DNA of 64,000 nt. Origin: Corallibacter vietnamensis (GTDB lineage Bacteria; Bacteroidota; Bacteroidia; Flavobacteriales; Flavobacteriaceae). The notes below the pieces were generated by a model. The model had not been told where the DNA came from, did not search any database, and saw nothing but the letters and a program-made list of their open reading frames with translations. Positions 26,286-35,800 of this stretch are shown piece by piece (position 1 is the stretch's first letter; every line of letters begins with the position of its first letter). Position numbers and translations under genes: made by a program. The stretch covers positions 868,001 through 932,000 of the forward strand of contig NZ_BAABBI010000001.1 of NCBI RefSeq assembly GCF_039537875.1, in the 5' to 3' direction.

Positions 26286-27551
26286 ATGAATTTTACTACA
26301 ATGACTATGAGTGATATAAATGTAGATGTTTTAATTATTGGTGCTGGACCTTCAGGATGTGTGGCAGCAGCTTATCTTCATTCGCAAGGAATACGTGTAA
26401 AAGTTTTAGAAAAGAGCAAGTTTCCAAGGTTTGTTATAGGCGAGAGTTTGTTACCAAGATGTATGGACCACTTCGAAGAGGTTGGTTTGTTGGACTGTTT
26501 AAAAGCTCAAGGTTTTGAAGTGAAATCTGGCGCACGATTTTTAAGAGACGATATTGTTTGTAATTTTGATTTTAGTAAAAAACATACTGATGGATGGAAT
26601 TGGACATGGCAAGTTCCAAGAGCCGATTTTGACAATACATTAGTACAAGAAATAATAAAGAAAGGTGTTGATGTTGCTTTTGAGCATGAGGTTACCGATG
26701 TTGTTATTGCAGATGACGGAACATCTAAAACATCTGTAAAAACCAAAGACGGAGATACATATTTTGTAAACGCCAATTTTATTATAGATTCTAGTGGTTA
26801 TGGTAGAGTGTTACCAAGACTTTTAGGTTTAGACAAGCCGTCTCAAATACCAGAACATTCATCAATTTTTGGACATGTAAAAGATGTTAGAAGACCTGAA
26901 GGAGAAGAAGGAACAATTATAACATTTGATGTTTTAGATAAAGATACGTGGTTGTGGGTTATTCCTTTTTCTAATGGAAATACAAGTATAGGCTTTGTAG
27001 GTAAGCATGAATTTATAGAATCTGAAAGTGGAACTACTGCTCAACGCTTAAACGCTTTGTTGAAACACTCAAAATACTACAGAGACAGGTTTCAAGATTT
27101 AGATTATTTGTTTGAACCTATTACCATAAAAAATTATTCTAAAGCGGTAACTAAATTTTACGGAAAAGGATTTGCTTTAACAGGTAATAGTGCAGAGTTT
27201 TTAGATCCTGTTTTTTCATCAGGCGTTACATTTGCAACCGAGTCTGCTTTGCGAGCATCCAAGCTTATAGCTAAAGAGCTGAAAGGAGAAACTGTAGATT
27301 GGAAAGAAGCATATGAAGGCTACATAAAAAAAGGTGTTGATGTTTTTGCAACGTATGTAAAAGAATGGTATACAGGAAATTTACAAACTTTGTTTTTTCA
27401 CAGACCAGAAAACCCAGATGTAAAACGTCAAATATGTGCAGTTTTAGCAGGTTATGTTTGGGATGAAACTAATCCGTTTGTAAAAAAGCATAACAGAGCT
27501 GTTAAAACAATGGCACATTTAATCAATATGGAAAAAGAAAAAAGCGAATAA
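26286..27551 (+). CDS. Flavin-dependent halogenase-like oxidoreductase of the flexirubin cluster
   Basis: A 421-residue FAD enzyme of the tryptophan-halogenase/geranylgeranyl-reductase superfamily. It has the dinucleotide motif LIIGAGPSG (residues 16-24), a GESLLPR segment (52-58), the halogenase hallmark WxWxIP as WLWVIP (222-227), and Lys80 in FEVKSGARF, near where halogenases carry their catalytic lysine. It could chlorinate the aryl head, as in chlorinated flexirubins, or hydroxylate it; related monooxygenases share parts of these motifs. It is transcribed away from the ammonia-lyase. Alternative starts exist at residues 6 and 8. Confidence 0.8.
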   Translation: MNFTTMTMSDINVDVLIIGAGPSGCVAAAYLHSQGIRVKVLEKSKFPRFVIGESLLPRCMDHFEEVGLLDCLKAQGFEVKSGARFLRDDIVCNFDFSKKHTDGWNWTWQVPRADFDNTLVQEIIKKGVDVAFEHEVTDVVIADDGTSKTSVKTKDGDTYFVNANFIIDSSGYGRVLPRLLGLDKPSQIPEHSSIFGHVKDVRRPEGEEGTIITFDVLDKDTWLWVIPFSNGNTSIGFVGKHEFIESESGTTAQRLNALLKHSKYYRDRFQDLDYLFEPITIKNYSKAVTKFYGKGFALTGNSAEFLDPVFSSGVTFATESALRASKLIAKELKGETVDWKEAYEGYIKKGVDVFATYVKEWYTGNLQTLFFHRPENPDVKRQICAVLAGYVWDETNPFVKKHNRAVKTMAHLINMEKEKSE

Positions 27552-27571
27552 AACACTGTTCATTCGCTTTT
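27540..27571 (+). terminator. Rho-independent terminator of the halogenase-like gene
   Basis: Inverted repeat AAAAGCGAAT (27540-27549) and ATTCGCTTTT (27562-27571). The hairpin overlaps the stop codon of the halogenase-like gene and ends in a short T-run. Confidence 0.65.
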
Positions 27572-27593
27572 AGTATTGGTTTAAATAAAAATA

Positions 27594-28193
27594 TTATTTA
27601 GCTTTTTTTCTAATGTTTGCCGCAAACTCTTTACCTAATTTAGCGTAAGCTTCAGATATTCGGTAGCCAGAATTATAATCGTTACCCATAGCACCGTAGC
27701 CTTCAACTTTAGTATAGTTTACAGAAAATAATACAGTATCAGGATTGTCGCTTTTTACTAATGAAATTGTAGCTTCAAGTTTTGCGTTTTGTCTCATAAC
27801 ACCAACATTATAACCTGGGTATAAAAAGGTTGTGTGAATTTTTAACGTGTATTCAGCGCCCATGTTTTTACCTACAGAAACTTCGTTGTTTTTCCAACGT
27901 TTGTTAAATGATTCAATAAATTTTGGTTCGTAACGATCTTCTCTATCAGCAAACCACGAGTTTTTAAATTTTTCACCACCGCCTACTTCTTTCTCTTCAC
28001 GTTTGGCCATTTTGTCTTTTAAGAATTCTTCTTCAGAATCATATTTAGGGATTTCCAAATTAGAGTAATCAAACTCTAAATTGTAAACAGAAATTCCTTT
28101 TAAGGCACTCCAATCTCCTTTTGTGACTTTTGCCTTTTGAGCCATAATAGTAGTAGACACAAATAATACAGCGACAAATAAAATGTTTTTCAT
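27594..28193 (-). CDS. Secreted protein of unknown function
   Basis: A 199-residue protein with a signal peptide (MKNILFVAVLFVSTTIMAQ). The mature part has an acidic region rich in Glu/Lys (about residues 50-75), then beta-rich stretches (YTLKIHTTFLYPGYNVGV, ATISLV, VLFSVNYTKVEGYGAMG). From memory, similar small secreted proteins occur widely in Flavobacteriia without known role. It is convergent with the halogenase-like gene and stands alone. Confidence 0.75.
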   Translation of the reverse strand: MKNILFVAVLFVSTTIMAQKAKVTKGDWSALKGISVYNLEFDYSNLEIPKYDSEEEFLKDKMAKREEKEVGGGEKFKNSWFADREDRYEPKFIESFNKRWKNNEVSVGKNMGAEYTLKIHTTFLYPGYNVGVMRQNAKLEATISLVKSDNPDTVLFSVNYTKVEGYGAMGNDYNSGYRISEAYAKLGKEFAANIRKKAK

Positions 28194-28301
28194 AATGTTT
28201 TAAAAATAATTGATTTAGATAGCTAAAATAATAGAACTTTTTCTAAAAAAGTATACGACAATCAACGTATTTTTAAATTAAGAAAAGCGATAAAAGATAT
28301 T

Positions 28302-29246
28302 TTACTCTTTAGATAAGTTTGTAAGCATTTCTTTAGTGATGGCTTCTAAATCAAAATTGTGTGTCCAATTCCAGTCTTGGCGTGCTTGAGAATCATCAAT
28401 GCTTTTAGGCCAAGAGTCTGCTATTTCTTGTCTGAAATCTGGTTTGTAAGAAATTGTAAAATCTGGAATATGCTTTTTTATTGCGTTGGCAATATCAGTA
28501 GGTGTAAAACTAATTGCAGCTAAATTGTATGAGGATCTTATTTTTACAGAATCACTGTCAGCATGCATTAAATCTATAGTTGCTTTAATGGCATCATCCA
28601 TAAACATCATTGGTAACTCGGTGTTTTCAGATAAAAAACATTCGTAGGTTTTGTCAGCAATAGCTTTGTGATAAATATCAACAGCATAGTCTGTTGTTCC
28701 ACCACCAGGAAGCGTTTTCCAGCTTATAATTCCTGGGTATCTTATACTTCTTACATCAACGCCATATTTGTTATGGTAGTATTCACACCAGCGTTCTCCT
28801 ACTTGCTTTGTAATACCGTAAACTGTTGAAGGTTCCATAATGGTATATTGCGGCGTGTTTTCTTTTGGGGTTGTAGAACCAAAAACGGCTATACTAGATG
28901 GCCAAAACACGTTTTTAATAAAACCTTCTTTGGCAAGGTTTAAAACATGAAATAATGAATCCATATTTAAATCCCATGCTTTCATAGGAAATTTTTCACC
29001 AGTAGCACTCAACATGGCAGCCATTAAGTAAATGGTTTTTATGTTATATTTTTCTACACAAATTTTTACGGCAGAATAGTCTTGAGCATCAAGAATTTCA
29101 AAAATTCCAGAGTTAACAACGTCTAAATTTCCGTAATTAATATCACTAGCAATAACATTTTCATTACCATGAATGTCTCTTAATTTGTAGGTTAATTCAG
29201 ATCCTATTTGGCCACAAGCGCCTATTATTAAAATTTTTGAACTCAT
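28302..29246 (-). CDS. L-threonine 3-dehydrogenase, SDR (epimerase-like) type
   Basis: A 314-residue extended short-chain dehydrogenase. NAD-binding motif IIGACGQIGSELT, catalytic Tyr-Lys in STVYGITKQ, and the SIRYPGIISWKTLPGGGTTD segment typical of the bacterial SDR-type threonine dehydrogenase rather than of sugar epimerases. It would oxidise L-threonine to 2-amino-3-ketobutyrate. It is monocistronic with its own promoter. Confidence 0.82.
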   Translation of the reverse strand: MSSKILIIGACGQIGSELTYKLRDIHGNENVIASDINYGNLDVVNSGIFEILDAQDYSAVKICVEKYNIKTIYLMAAMLSATGEKFPMKAWDLNMDSLFHVLNLAKEGFIKNVFWPSSIAVFGSTTPKENTPQYTIMEPSTVYGITKQVGERWCEYYHNKYGVDVRSIRYPGIISWKTLPGGGTTDYAVDIYHKAIADKTYECFLSENTELPMMFMDDAIKATIDLMHADSDSVKIRSSYNLAAISFTPTDIANAIKKHIPDFTISYKPDFRQEIADSWPKSIDDSQARQDWNWTHNFDLEAITKEMLTNLSKE

Positions 29247-29267
29247 TATTTCCTATTAAAAAGTTCA

Positions 29268-29275
29268 CAAAAATA
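29268..29275 (-). promoter_or_regulatory. Putative promoter -7 element of the threonine dehydrogenase gene
   Basis: Minus-strand TATTTTTG, an exact TAnnTTTG match, 22 bases before the start codon at 29246. The leader would be short. Confidence 0.5.
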
Positions 29276-29366
29276 ACAAGAATTTAATGACGAAATAAAG
29301 TTTTTAGTATAAAATACCTAGTTTAAAAGTATTTGTGTAATTGCTACAAAAAAATAATGAAAGCAA

Positions 29367-29374
29367 TATATTTG
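29367..29374 (+). promoter_or_regulatory. Putative promoter -7 element of the small lipoprotein gene
   Basis: TATATTTG matches TAnnTTTG exactly and ends 15 bases before the ATG at 29390, leaving a short leader. Confidence 0.5.
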
Positions 29375-29389
29375 TAGTGTTTACCTTAA

Positions 29390-29911
29390 ATGATGAGAAT
29401 GAAAATTTTAAGTATTTTATGTTTAGCGGTTTGTTTGTTTTCTTGCAAGAAAACATCAACAAGTACAGAGGTGTCAGTTCAAAATAATACCGAGAGTTCT
29501 ATTATATCAATTAGCGATATTGAAACCTTAAAATATGTAGATTACGCATTAGACAGTAAAGCGGATAAAATTATTTCAAATTGGATGAAATATTACGAGT
29601 TAGAAACAGTGGTTTCTAATCTAAAAAAAGCAGATATATCATATTTTAAAAACAACGCTGAAATTCTTGAAGCACTTATAAAAGACTTAAAAAGTACCAT
29701 TCCAGAAAAATTTCAAACACCTTTAATACAAGCTAGAATTTTAGCATTAGAAACAAAACTTTATAAGCTAGAAGGTGTTGCAAATTTATCAAACATTCAA
29801 AAAAAAGAACTTCTATTATCTGTACAAGAAGTATTCGTGGCTTTTTCTAACTTAAACCTACAAATGAATAAACAGGTTGAAAGAGAGAGCCAAAGAATTC
29901 AAAAACCTTAA
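29390..29911 (+). CDS. Small lipoprotein of unknown function
   Basis: A 173-residue protein with a lipobox (LCLAVCLFSC) and so a lipid-anchored mature part. The body is helical and charged, with likely coiled-coil stretches (EVFVAFSNLNLQMNKQV) and no motif I recognise. Nearby ATGs at codons 2 and 4 are alternative starts. It is followed by the M13 peptidase gene after about 105 bp, perhaps independently transcribed. Confidence 0.75.
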   Translation: MMRMKILSILCLAVCLFSCKKTSTSTEVSVQNNTESSIISISDIETLKYVDYALDSKADKIISNWMKYYELETVVSNLKKADISYFKNNAEILEALIKDLKSTIPEKFQTPLIQARILALETKLYKLEGVANLSNIQKKELLLSVQEVFVAFSNLNLQMNKQVERESQRIQKP

Positions 29912-30016
29912 ACACAAAAAAACTATTTATTAATATTTTGTTAATATGTAGCAATTTTAAGCTTCAAGGCTCTAAATAGTAGTAAATTGTACTACCAAAA
30001 ATTAAACACAAACTTT

Positions 30017-32116
30017 ATGAAAACCAACATTCAAAGGCTTTCTTTATTTAGTGCTATTGCGTTTATGAGCTTAACAGCTTGTAAAGAAGACGCTAAAAAA
30101 GAAACAGCTATTGTAGAGGAAGAAACAATTCCTGGAATCAATTTAGAATACATGGATACCTCGGTAAAGCCAAGCGAGGATTTCTTTAAACATGTAAATG
30201 GAAACTGGCTTAAAACAAACACAATTCCAGACGATAGATCTCGTTGGGGAAGTTTTGATGAGCTTAGACAAAAAACAGATGAAGACGCTTTAGGAATTCT
30301 TAAAGCAGCTATGTCTGATAATAAAGATCTAGAAAAAATAGATGTATTACCGGGTTCAGATCAAGAAAAAGCAGTTTTTCTTTATCAAACTATTATGGAT
30401 ACAGTTTCTAGAAACAAACAAGGTATCGAACCTCTAAAGCCAGTTTTAGAAAAAATAGACAACATTAAAAATATTCAAGATCTTCAAGCTTATTTAATAG
30501 AAATGGAGCCTAAAGGAGGCGCTGGTTTTTTTGGGTTTGGAGTAGGAGCTGATGCCAAAGATAGCAACAGAAATGTTGGGTATTTAGGAACAGGAGGATT
30601 AGGACTTCCTGATAGAGACTATTATGTAAAAGACGATGAAGACTCTAAAGAGAAAAGAGAAAAATATGTGGCGCATATAACAAAAATGCTTCAGTTTTTA
30701 GGAGATTCAGAAGCCCAAGCAAATGCCCAAGCAAAACAAATTTTGGCATTTGAAACAAGCCTAGCAAAACCAAAAATGGATAAAGTTGAGTTGAGAGATG
30801 CTAGAAAAACTTACAACCCAACTGCTGTTTCAGATTTACAAAAAATGGTGCCTGCAATTGATTGGAAAACATATTTTGACGGAATTGGTGCTAAAAATTT
30901 AGATACAGTTATTGTTAGTCAACCAAAATACATGAAAGAACTACAAAATATTTTGGCTAAAGAAAATGTATCCAATTGGAAAGCTTACTTACGTTGGTCA
31001 GCACTTAATGGAGCAGCTGGCATGCTAAACGATGAGTTGGACCAAGCAAACTGGGATTTTTATAGTAAAACACTTCGTGGTGCTAAAAAGCAAAGACCAA
31101 GAGACGAGCGTGCGCTACAAACAATAAACTGGACAGTTGGTGAGGCATTAGGAAAACTTTATGTAGATAAAAAGTTCCCACCAGAAGCAAAAGCAAAAGC
31201 TGAAGAAATGATTCAAAATGTTATTAAAGCATTTGAGCAAAGAATCTCGGTATTGCCTTGGATGAGTGAAGACACAAAGAAAAAAGCTATTGAAAAACTT
31301 CAAGCTACGCAAATTAAAATTGCGTATCCTGATAAATGGAAAGATTATTCAGCTTTAGAAATAAAAAGTGTAGAAGAAGGAGGAAGCTACCTTCAAAATA
31401 TGCAAAATGCAAAAGCTTGGAACTATCAAGAAGATATTGAAAAATTAGGAAAACAAGTAGATAAAAGCGAGTGGTATATGGCGCCTCAAGTTGTAAACGC
31501 TTATTTTAACCCTTCTTATAACGAAATTGTATTTCCAGCGGCAATATTACAACCACCTTTCTATAATTACAAAGCTGACGATGCAGTAAATTACGGAGGT
31601 ATTGGTGCTGTAATTGGTCATGAAATATCTCATAGTTTTGACGATTCTGGAGCACGTTATGACAAAGATGGAAACCTAAACAACTGGTGGACAGATGAAG
31701 ATTTAGAAGAGTTTACAAAGCTAGGTAAAGCACTAGCTGATCAATATAGTAGTTTAGAAGTATTACCAGGTGTACACATTAACGGTGAGTTTACTTTAGG
31801 TGAAAACATTGGAGATTTAGGTGGTGTTAATGCTGCTTACGATGCGCTACAAATGAGTTTAAAAGAAAATGGAAATCCAGGAGAAATAGATGGTTACACG
31901 CCAGAACAACGTTTCTTTATGTCTTGGGCAACTGTTTGGAGAACATTATATAGAGATGATGCTCTCAAAACGCAAATTAAAACAGACCCACATTCACCAG
32001 GAATGAACCGTGCTGTACAACCTTTATTAAATGTTGATGCTTTTTATGAAGCATTTAGTATAAAAGAAGGAGATAGTATGTATATAGCACCAGAAGAACG
32101 TGTTAAGATTTGGTAA
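30017..32116 (+). CDS. M13-family zinc metallopeptidase (PepO/neprilysin-like), lipoprotein
   Basis: 699 residues from the ATG at 30017 (MKTNIQRLSLF); an earlier in-frame start at 29987 would place ten residues before the signal peptide. The leader ends in a lipobox (MSLTAC). Zinc motif HEISH in VIGHEISHSFDDSGARYD and ENIGD downstream supply the His, His and Glu ligands. The C-terminus ends in a Trp after VKI, as in neprilysin relatives. It cleaves oligopeptides in the periplasm or at the outer membrane. Confidence 0.93.
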   Translation: MKTNIQRLSLFSAIAFMSLTACKEDAKKETAIVEEETIPGINLEYMDTSVKPSEDFFKHVNGNWLKTNTIPDDRSRWGSFDELRQKTDEDALGILKAAMSDNKDLEKIDVLPGSDQEKAVFLYQTIMDTVSRNKQGIEPLKPVLEKIDNIKNIQDLQAYLIEMEPKGGAGFFGFGVGADAKDSNRNVGYLGTGGLGLPDRDYYVKDDEDSKEKREKYVAHITKMLQFLGDSEAQANAQAKQILAFETSLAKPKMDKVELRDARKTYNPTAVSDLQKMVPAIDWKTYFDGIGAKNLDTVIVSQPKYMKELQNILAKENVSNWKAYLRWSALNGAAGMLNDELDQANWDFYSKTLRGAKKQRPRDERALQTINWTVGEALGKLYVDKKFPPEAKAKAEEMIQNVIKAFEQRISVLPWMSEDTKKKAIEKLQATQIKIAYPDKWKDYSALEIKSVEEGGSYLQNMQNAKAWNYQEDIEKLGKQVDKSEWYMAPQVVNAYFNPSYNEIVFPAAILQPPFYNYKADDAVNYGGIGAVIGHEISHSFDDSGARYDKDGNLNNWWTDEDLEEFTKLGKALADQYSSLEVLPGVHINGEFTLGENIGDLGGVNAAYDALQMSLKENGNPGEIDGYTPEQRFFMSWATVWRTLYRDDALKTQIKTDPHSPGMNRAVQPLLNVDAFYEAFSIKEGDSMYIAPEERVKIW

Positions 32117-32132
32117 TAAATCGTAACAGCAT

Positions 32133-32164
32133 AAAAAAAGCGAACTGAAAAGTTCGCTTTTTTT
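32133..32164 (+). terminator. Strong rho-independent terminator after the M13 peptidase gene
   Basis: A perfect 14-base stem: A-run plus GCGAACT (32133-32146), GAAA loop, AGTTCGC plus T-run (32151-32164). It lies between the converging M13 peptidase and TerB-like genes and its A/T tails allow use in both directions. Confidence 0.85.
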
Positions 32165-32196
32165 ATTTAGTATTTAAAAAAAATATAAACAGGTTT

Positions 32197-32628
32197 TTAC
32201 TTGTTCATGTTTTTTATTTCTTCCATAAAAGTTTCTAAATCTACACCATTGCTTACTAGCGTTAAAGCTTTGTCAACAACGTATTTTACGTTATCTGGAG
32301 TAAACCCAAGACCAATACCAATCTTTCTTAAAACCAACTCTTCATGATCTCCTTTTATGTGGTCTACATAAACCATACGTGCTAAATCATATAAACGCTC
32401 TAAACGCTTATCATAAGATGTTGGTGGGTTGATAGGATGAGATTGATAATCCTTCAAAATTAATTTATAATCAGCTTCACTGATATCCAAATTTCTAGCT
32501 AATCGGTCTAAAAAAGCCTTTTCGTCTTCACTAATAATACCATCATCCATAGCTACTCTAACTATGGCAGCAAAATGATCTTCGTTACGTTTTTTAAACC
32601 CGCTATCAAATAAATCTGAAATTGACAT
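32197..32628 (-). CDS. TerB-like helical protein
   Basis: 143 residues from the ATG at 32628 (MSISDLF); a longer TTG start at 32655 is less likely. The sequence has the acidic, helical TerB/TerY-associated layout (AIVRVAMDDGIISEDEKAFLDR, then GLGFTPDNV). TerB-family proteins occur in tellurite-resistance and many other contexts and may bind metal ions. No other ter genes are near, so tellurite resistance should not be assumed. Confidence 0.75.
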   Translation of the reverse strand: MSISDLFDSGFKKRNEDHFAAIVRVAMDDGIISEDEKAFLDRLARNLDISEADYKLILKDYQSHPINPPTSYDKRLERLYDLARMVYVDHIKGDHEELVLRKIGIGLGFTPDNVKYVVDKALTLVSNGVDLETFMEEIKNMNK

Positions 32629-32810
32629 ATGTTCTTGTTTTTTAAAGTCGTGCAAATATAATTAAACTTCCTTCATTATTTAAATGAAAACTCCGCCTTT
32701 TTTAATAGCAAGTATTTGCAAATAGAATAGTAACTATGAGTTTTGATTTTTAGTATAACTCTTAACAAAAATTTCTCATAGCAATAAATAGTCCAAAACA
32801 ATGTAAGTTT

Positions 32811-32818
32811 TATCTTTG
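32811..32818 (+). promoter_or_regulatory. Promoter -7 element of mfd
   Basis: TATCTTTG matches TAnnTTTG exactly. It overlaps the in-frame TTG at 32816, which therefore cannot be the translation start; it supports the TTG at 32837 as the start of mfd. Confidence 0.55.
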
Positions 32819-32836
32819 TCATCAAAATATAGAGTC

Positions 32837-35800
32837 TTGAGTAAATCTATCCTCTCGCAAACGTATGATCAGGCTTTGCAAACGCAAAATCTGCACACCG
32901 CTATTGCCCAATCTCAAAGTAGAACACATCTTAAAGGACTTGTAGGGTCGTCTTTTTCTTTCGTTTTAGCTGAAACTTTTAAGCAATCTAATAAGCCTTT
33001 CTTGCTTGTTTTTAATGATAAAGAAGAAGCTGCTTTTTACCTTAACGACCTTGAGGTAATGCTTAATGGTAAAGACGTGCTTTTTTATCCAGGCAGTTAT
33101 CGTAGGCCTTATCAAATAGAAGAGACTGATAATGCCAATGTATTATTAAGAGCAGAAGTGCTAAACCGTATTAACTCTCAAAAAAAACCCGCGGTCATTG
33201 TAACCTATCCTGACGCACTTTTTGAAAAAGTAGTTACGCGACGTGAATTAGAAAAAAACACCTTAAAAATCGCCGTTAATGATAATCTTTCTATTGACTT
33301 TGTAAACGAAGTGTTATTTGAATACAAGTTTAAACGTGTAGATTTTGTTACAGAACCAGGCGAGTTTTCAGTACGTGGTGGTATTGTAGATGTGTTTTCG
33401 TTTTCTCATGATGAACCTTACCGAATTGAGTTTTTTGGCGATGAGGTAGATAGTATTAGAACTTTTGATGTTGAAACACAATTATCAACAGAGCAAATAA
33501 AGAAAATAAGCATCATTCCTAATGTTGCTAATAAGTTTTTAGAAGAAAGTAGACAGAGTTTTTTGAAATACATGGCTCAAAAAACGGTGGTGTTTATAAA
33601 AAATGCCGATATGCTATTTTCAAGAATTGACGACTTTTATGGTAAAGCAGAAGAAGCTTTTCAAAAGTTATCAAAAGACATAAAACATGCAGAACCTGAA
33701 GCTTTGTTTTGTAATGCTGCCTTGTTAAAAAAACAATTGTTAGATTTTACTTTGGTTGAGTTTGGAACGTCAAATATTTTGACAAGTAGTTCTGATGCTG
33801 CAAAAGTTATTACATACAACACAACACCACAGCCATCTTTCAACAAACAATTTAATGTGTTGATAGATGATTTAAACCTGCATCATAATAAGGGTTATAC
33901 AAATTATATAGCATGTGTAAGTGAACAGCAAGCCAAACGATTTCATGATATTTTTGAAGATGTAGATCACGATGTGCATTATAAAACGGTTGTTTTATCC
34001 TTGTTTCAGGGCTTTGTAGATCACGATAACAAAATTACGTGTTATACAGATCACCAAATTTTTGAACGATATCATAAATTTCATTTAAAAAATGGTTATG
34101 CAAAAAAGCAAGCCATAACATTAAAAGAGCTTACAAATCTTGATATAGGTGATTATGTAACTCATATAGATCATGGTATTGGACGATTTGGAGGTTTGCA
34201 AAAAATAGATGTTGAAGGCAAAAAACAAGAAGCTATAAAGCTTATTTATGGTGAGCGTGATGTGTTATATTTAAGTATACATTCGCTTCATAAAATTACC
34301 AAGTTCAATGGTAAAGATGGAAAACCACCAAAGGTTTATAAACTAGGAAGTAAAGCTTGGAAAACTCTAAAGCAAAAAACTAAAACACGTGTAAAAGAAA
34401 TTGCTTTCAATCTGATAAAACTTTATGCCAAGCGTAAGTTAGAAAAAGGCTATCAGTATAACCCTGATAGTTATATGCAGCATGAGTTAGAAGCATCATT
34501 TTTATACGAAGACACACCAGACCAAAGTACAGCTACTGCTGATATTAAAGCAGATATGGAAAGTGAACGCCCAATGGATCGTTTGGTTTGTGGTGACGTA
34601 GGTTTTGGTAAAACTGAAGTAGCTATTCGTGCAGCATTTAAAGCGGTAGATAATGGCAAACAAGTCGCTGTTTTGGTGCCTACAACTATTTTGGCGTATC
34701 AACACTATCGTACGTTCAAGGAGCGTTTAAAAGATTTTCCTGTAACGGTAGATTATGTAAACCGATTCAGAACCGCTAAAGAAAAACGAAACACGCTTGA
34801 AAATCTTGAAAGTGGCGCCGTAGATATTATTATCGGTACTCATCAGTTAGCAAATAAAAATGTTGCTTTTAAAGATTTAGGGTTGCTTATTGTTGATGAA
34901 GAGCAAAAATTTGGAGTTGCTGTAAAAGAAAAATTACGAACACTAAAACAAAATGTTGATGTGTTAACGCTTACTGCAACGCCAATACCTAGAACACTTC
35001 AATTTAGCCTAATGGCAGCAAGAGATTTATCGGTAATTACAACACCACCGCCAAATCGATACCCTATAGAAAGTCACGTAATTCGTTTTGGCGAAGAAAC
35101 CATTCGTGATGCTGTGAGTTATGAAATAGAACGTGGAGGACAAGTTTTCTTTATTCATAACCGTATAGAGAATATAAAAGAAGTAGCAGGAATGATTCAA
35201 CGTTTGGTGCCAGATGCCAAAATTGCCGTTGGTCATGGTCAAATGGATGGTAAAAAACTAGAGCAACTTATGCTGTCGTTTATGAGTGGCGAATTTGACG
35301 TTTTAGTTAGTACAACCATTATAGAAAGCGGACTTGATGTACCAAATGCTAACACCATATTTATTAATAATGCTAATAATTTTGGTTTAAGTGATTTACA
35401 CCAAATGCGTGGTCGTGTTGGTCGAAGCAATAAAAAAGCGTTTTGCTACTTTATAACTCCAGAGTATTCTGCTATGACCGAAGACGCCAGAAAACGTATT
35501 ACAGCTTTATCACAATTTACCGAGCTAGGAAGTGGTTTTAATATTGCAATGAAAGACCTTGAAATTCGTGGAGCAGGTGATTTGTTAGGCGGAGAGCAAA
35601 GCGGATTTATTAACGATATAGGGTTTGATACGTATCAAAAAATATTGAACGAAGCCATAGAAGAGCTTAAAGAAAACGAGTTTAAAGAGCTGTATCAAGA
35701 CGAAGGTAAACCGAAAGAGTATGTAAAAGATATTACAATTGATAGTGATTTTGAGCTTTTATTTCCAGATGATTACGTCAATAATATTACCGAGCGTTTA

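Noticed and set aside
32197..32628. Tellurite resistance locus because of the TerB-like protein
   Set aside because: No other ter genes are nearby; TerB domains are widespread outside tellurite resistance.
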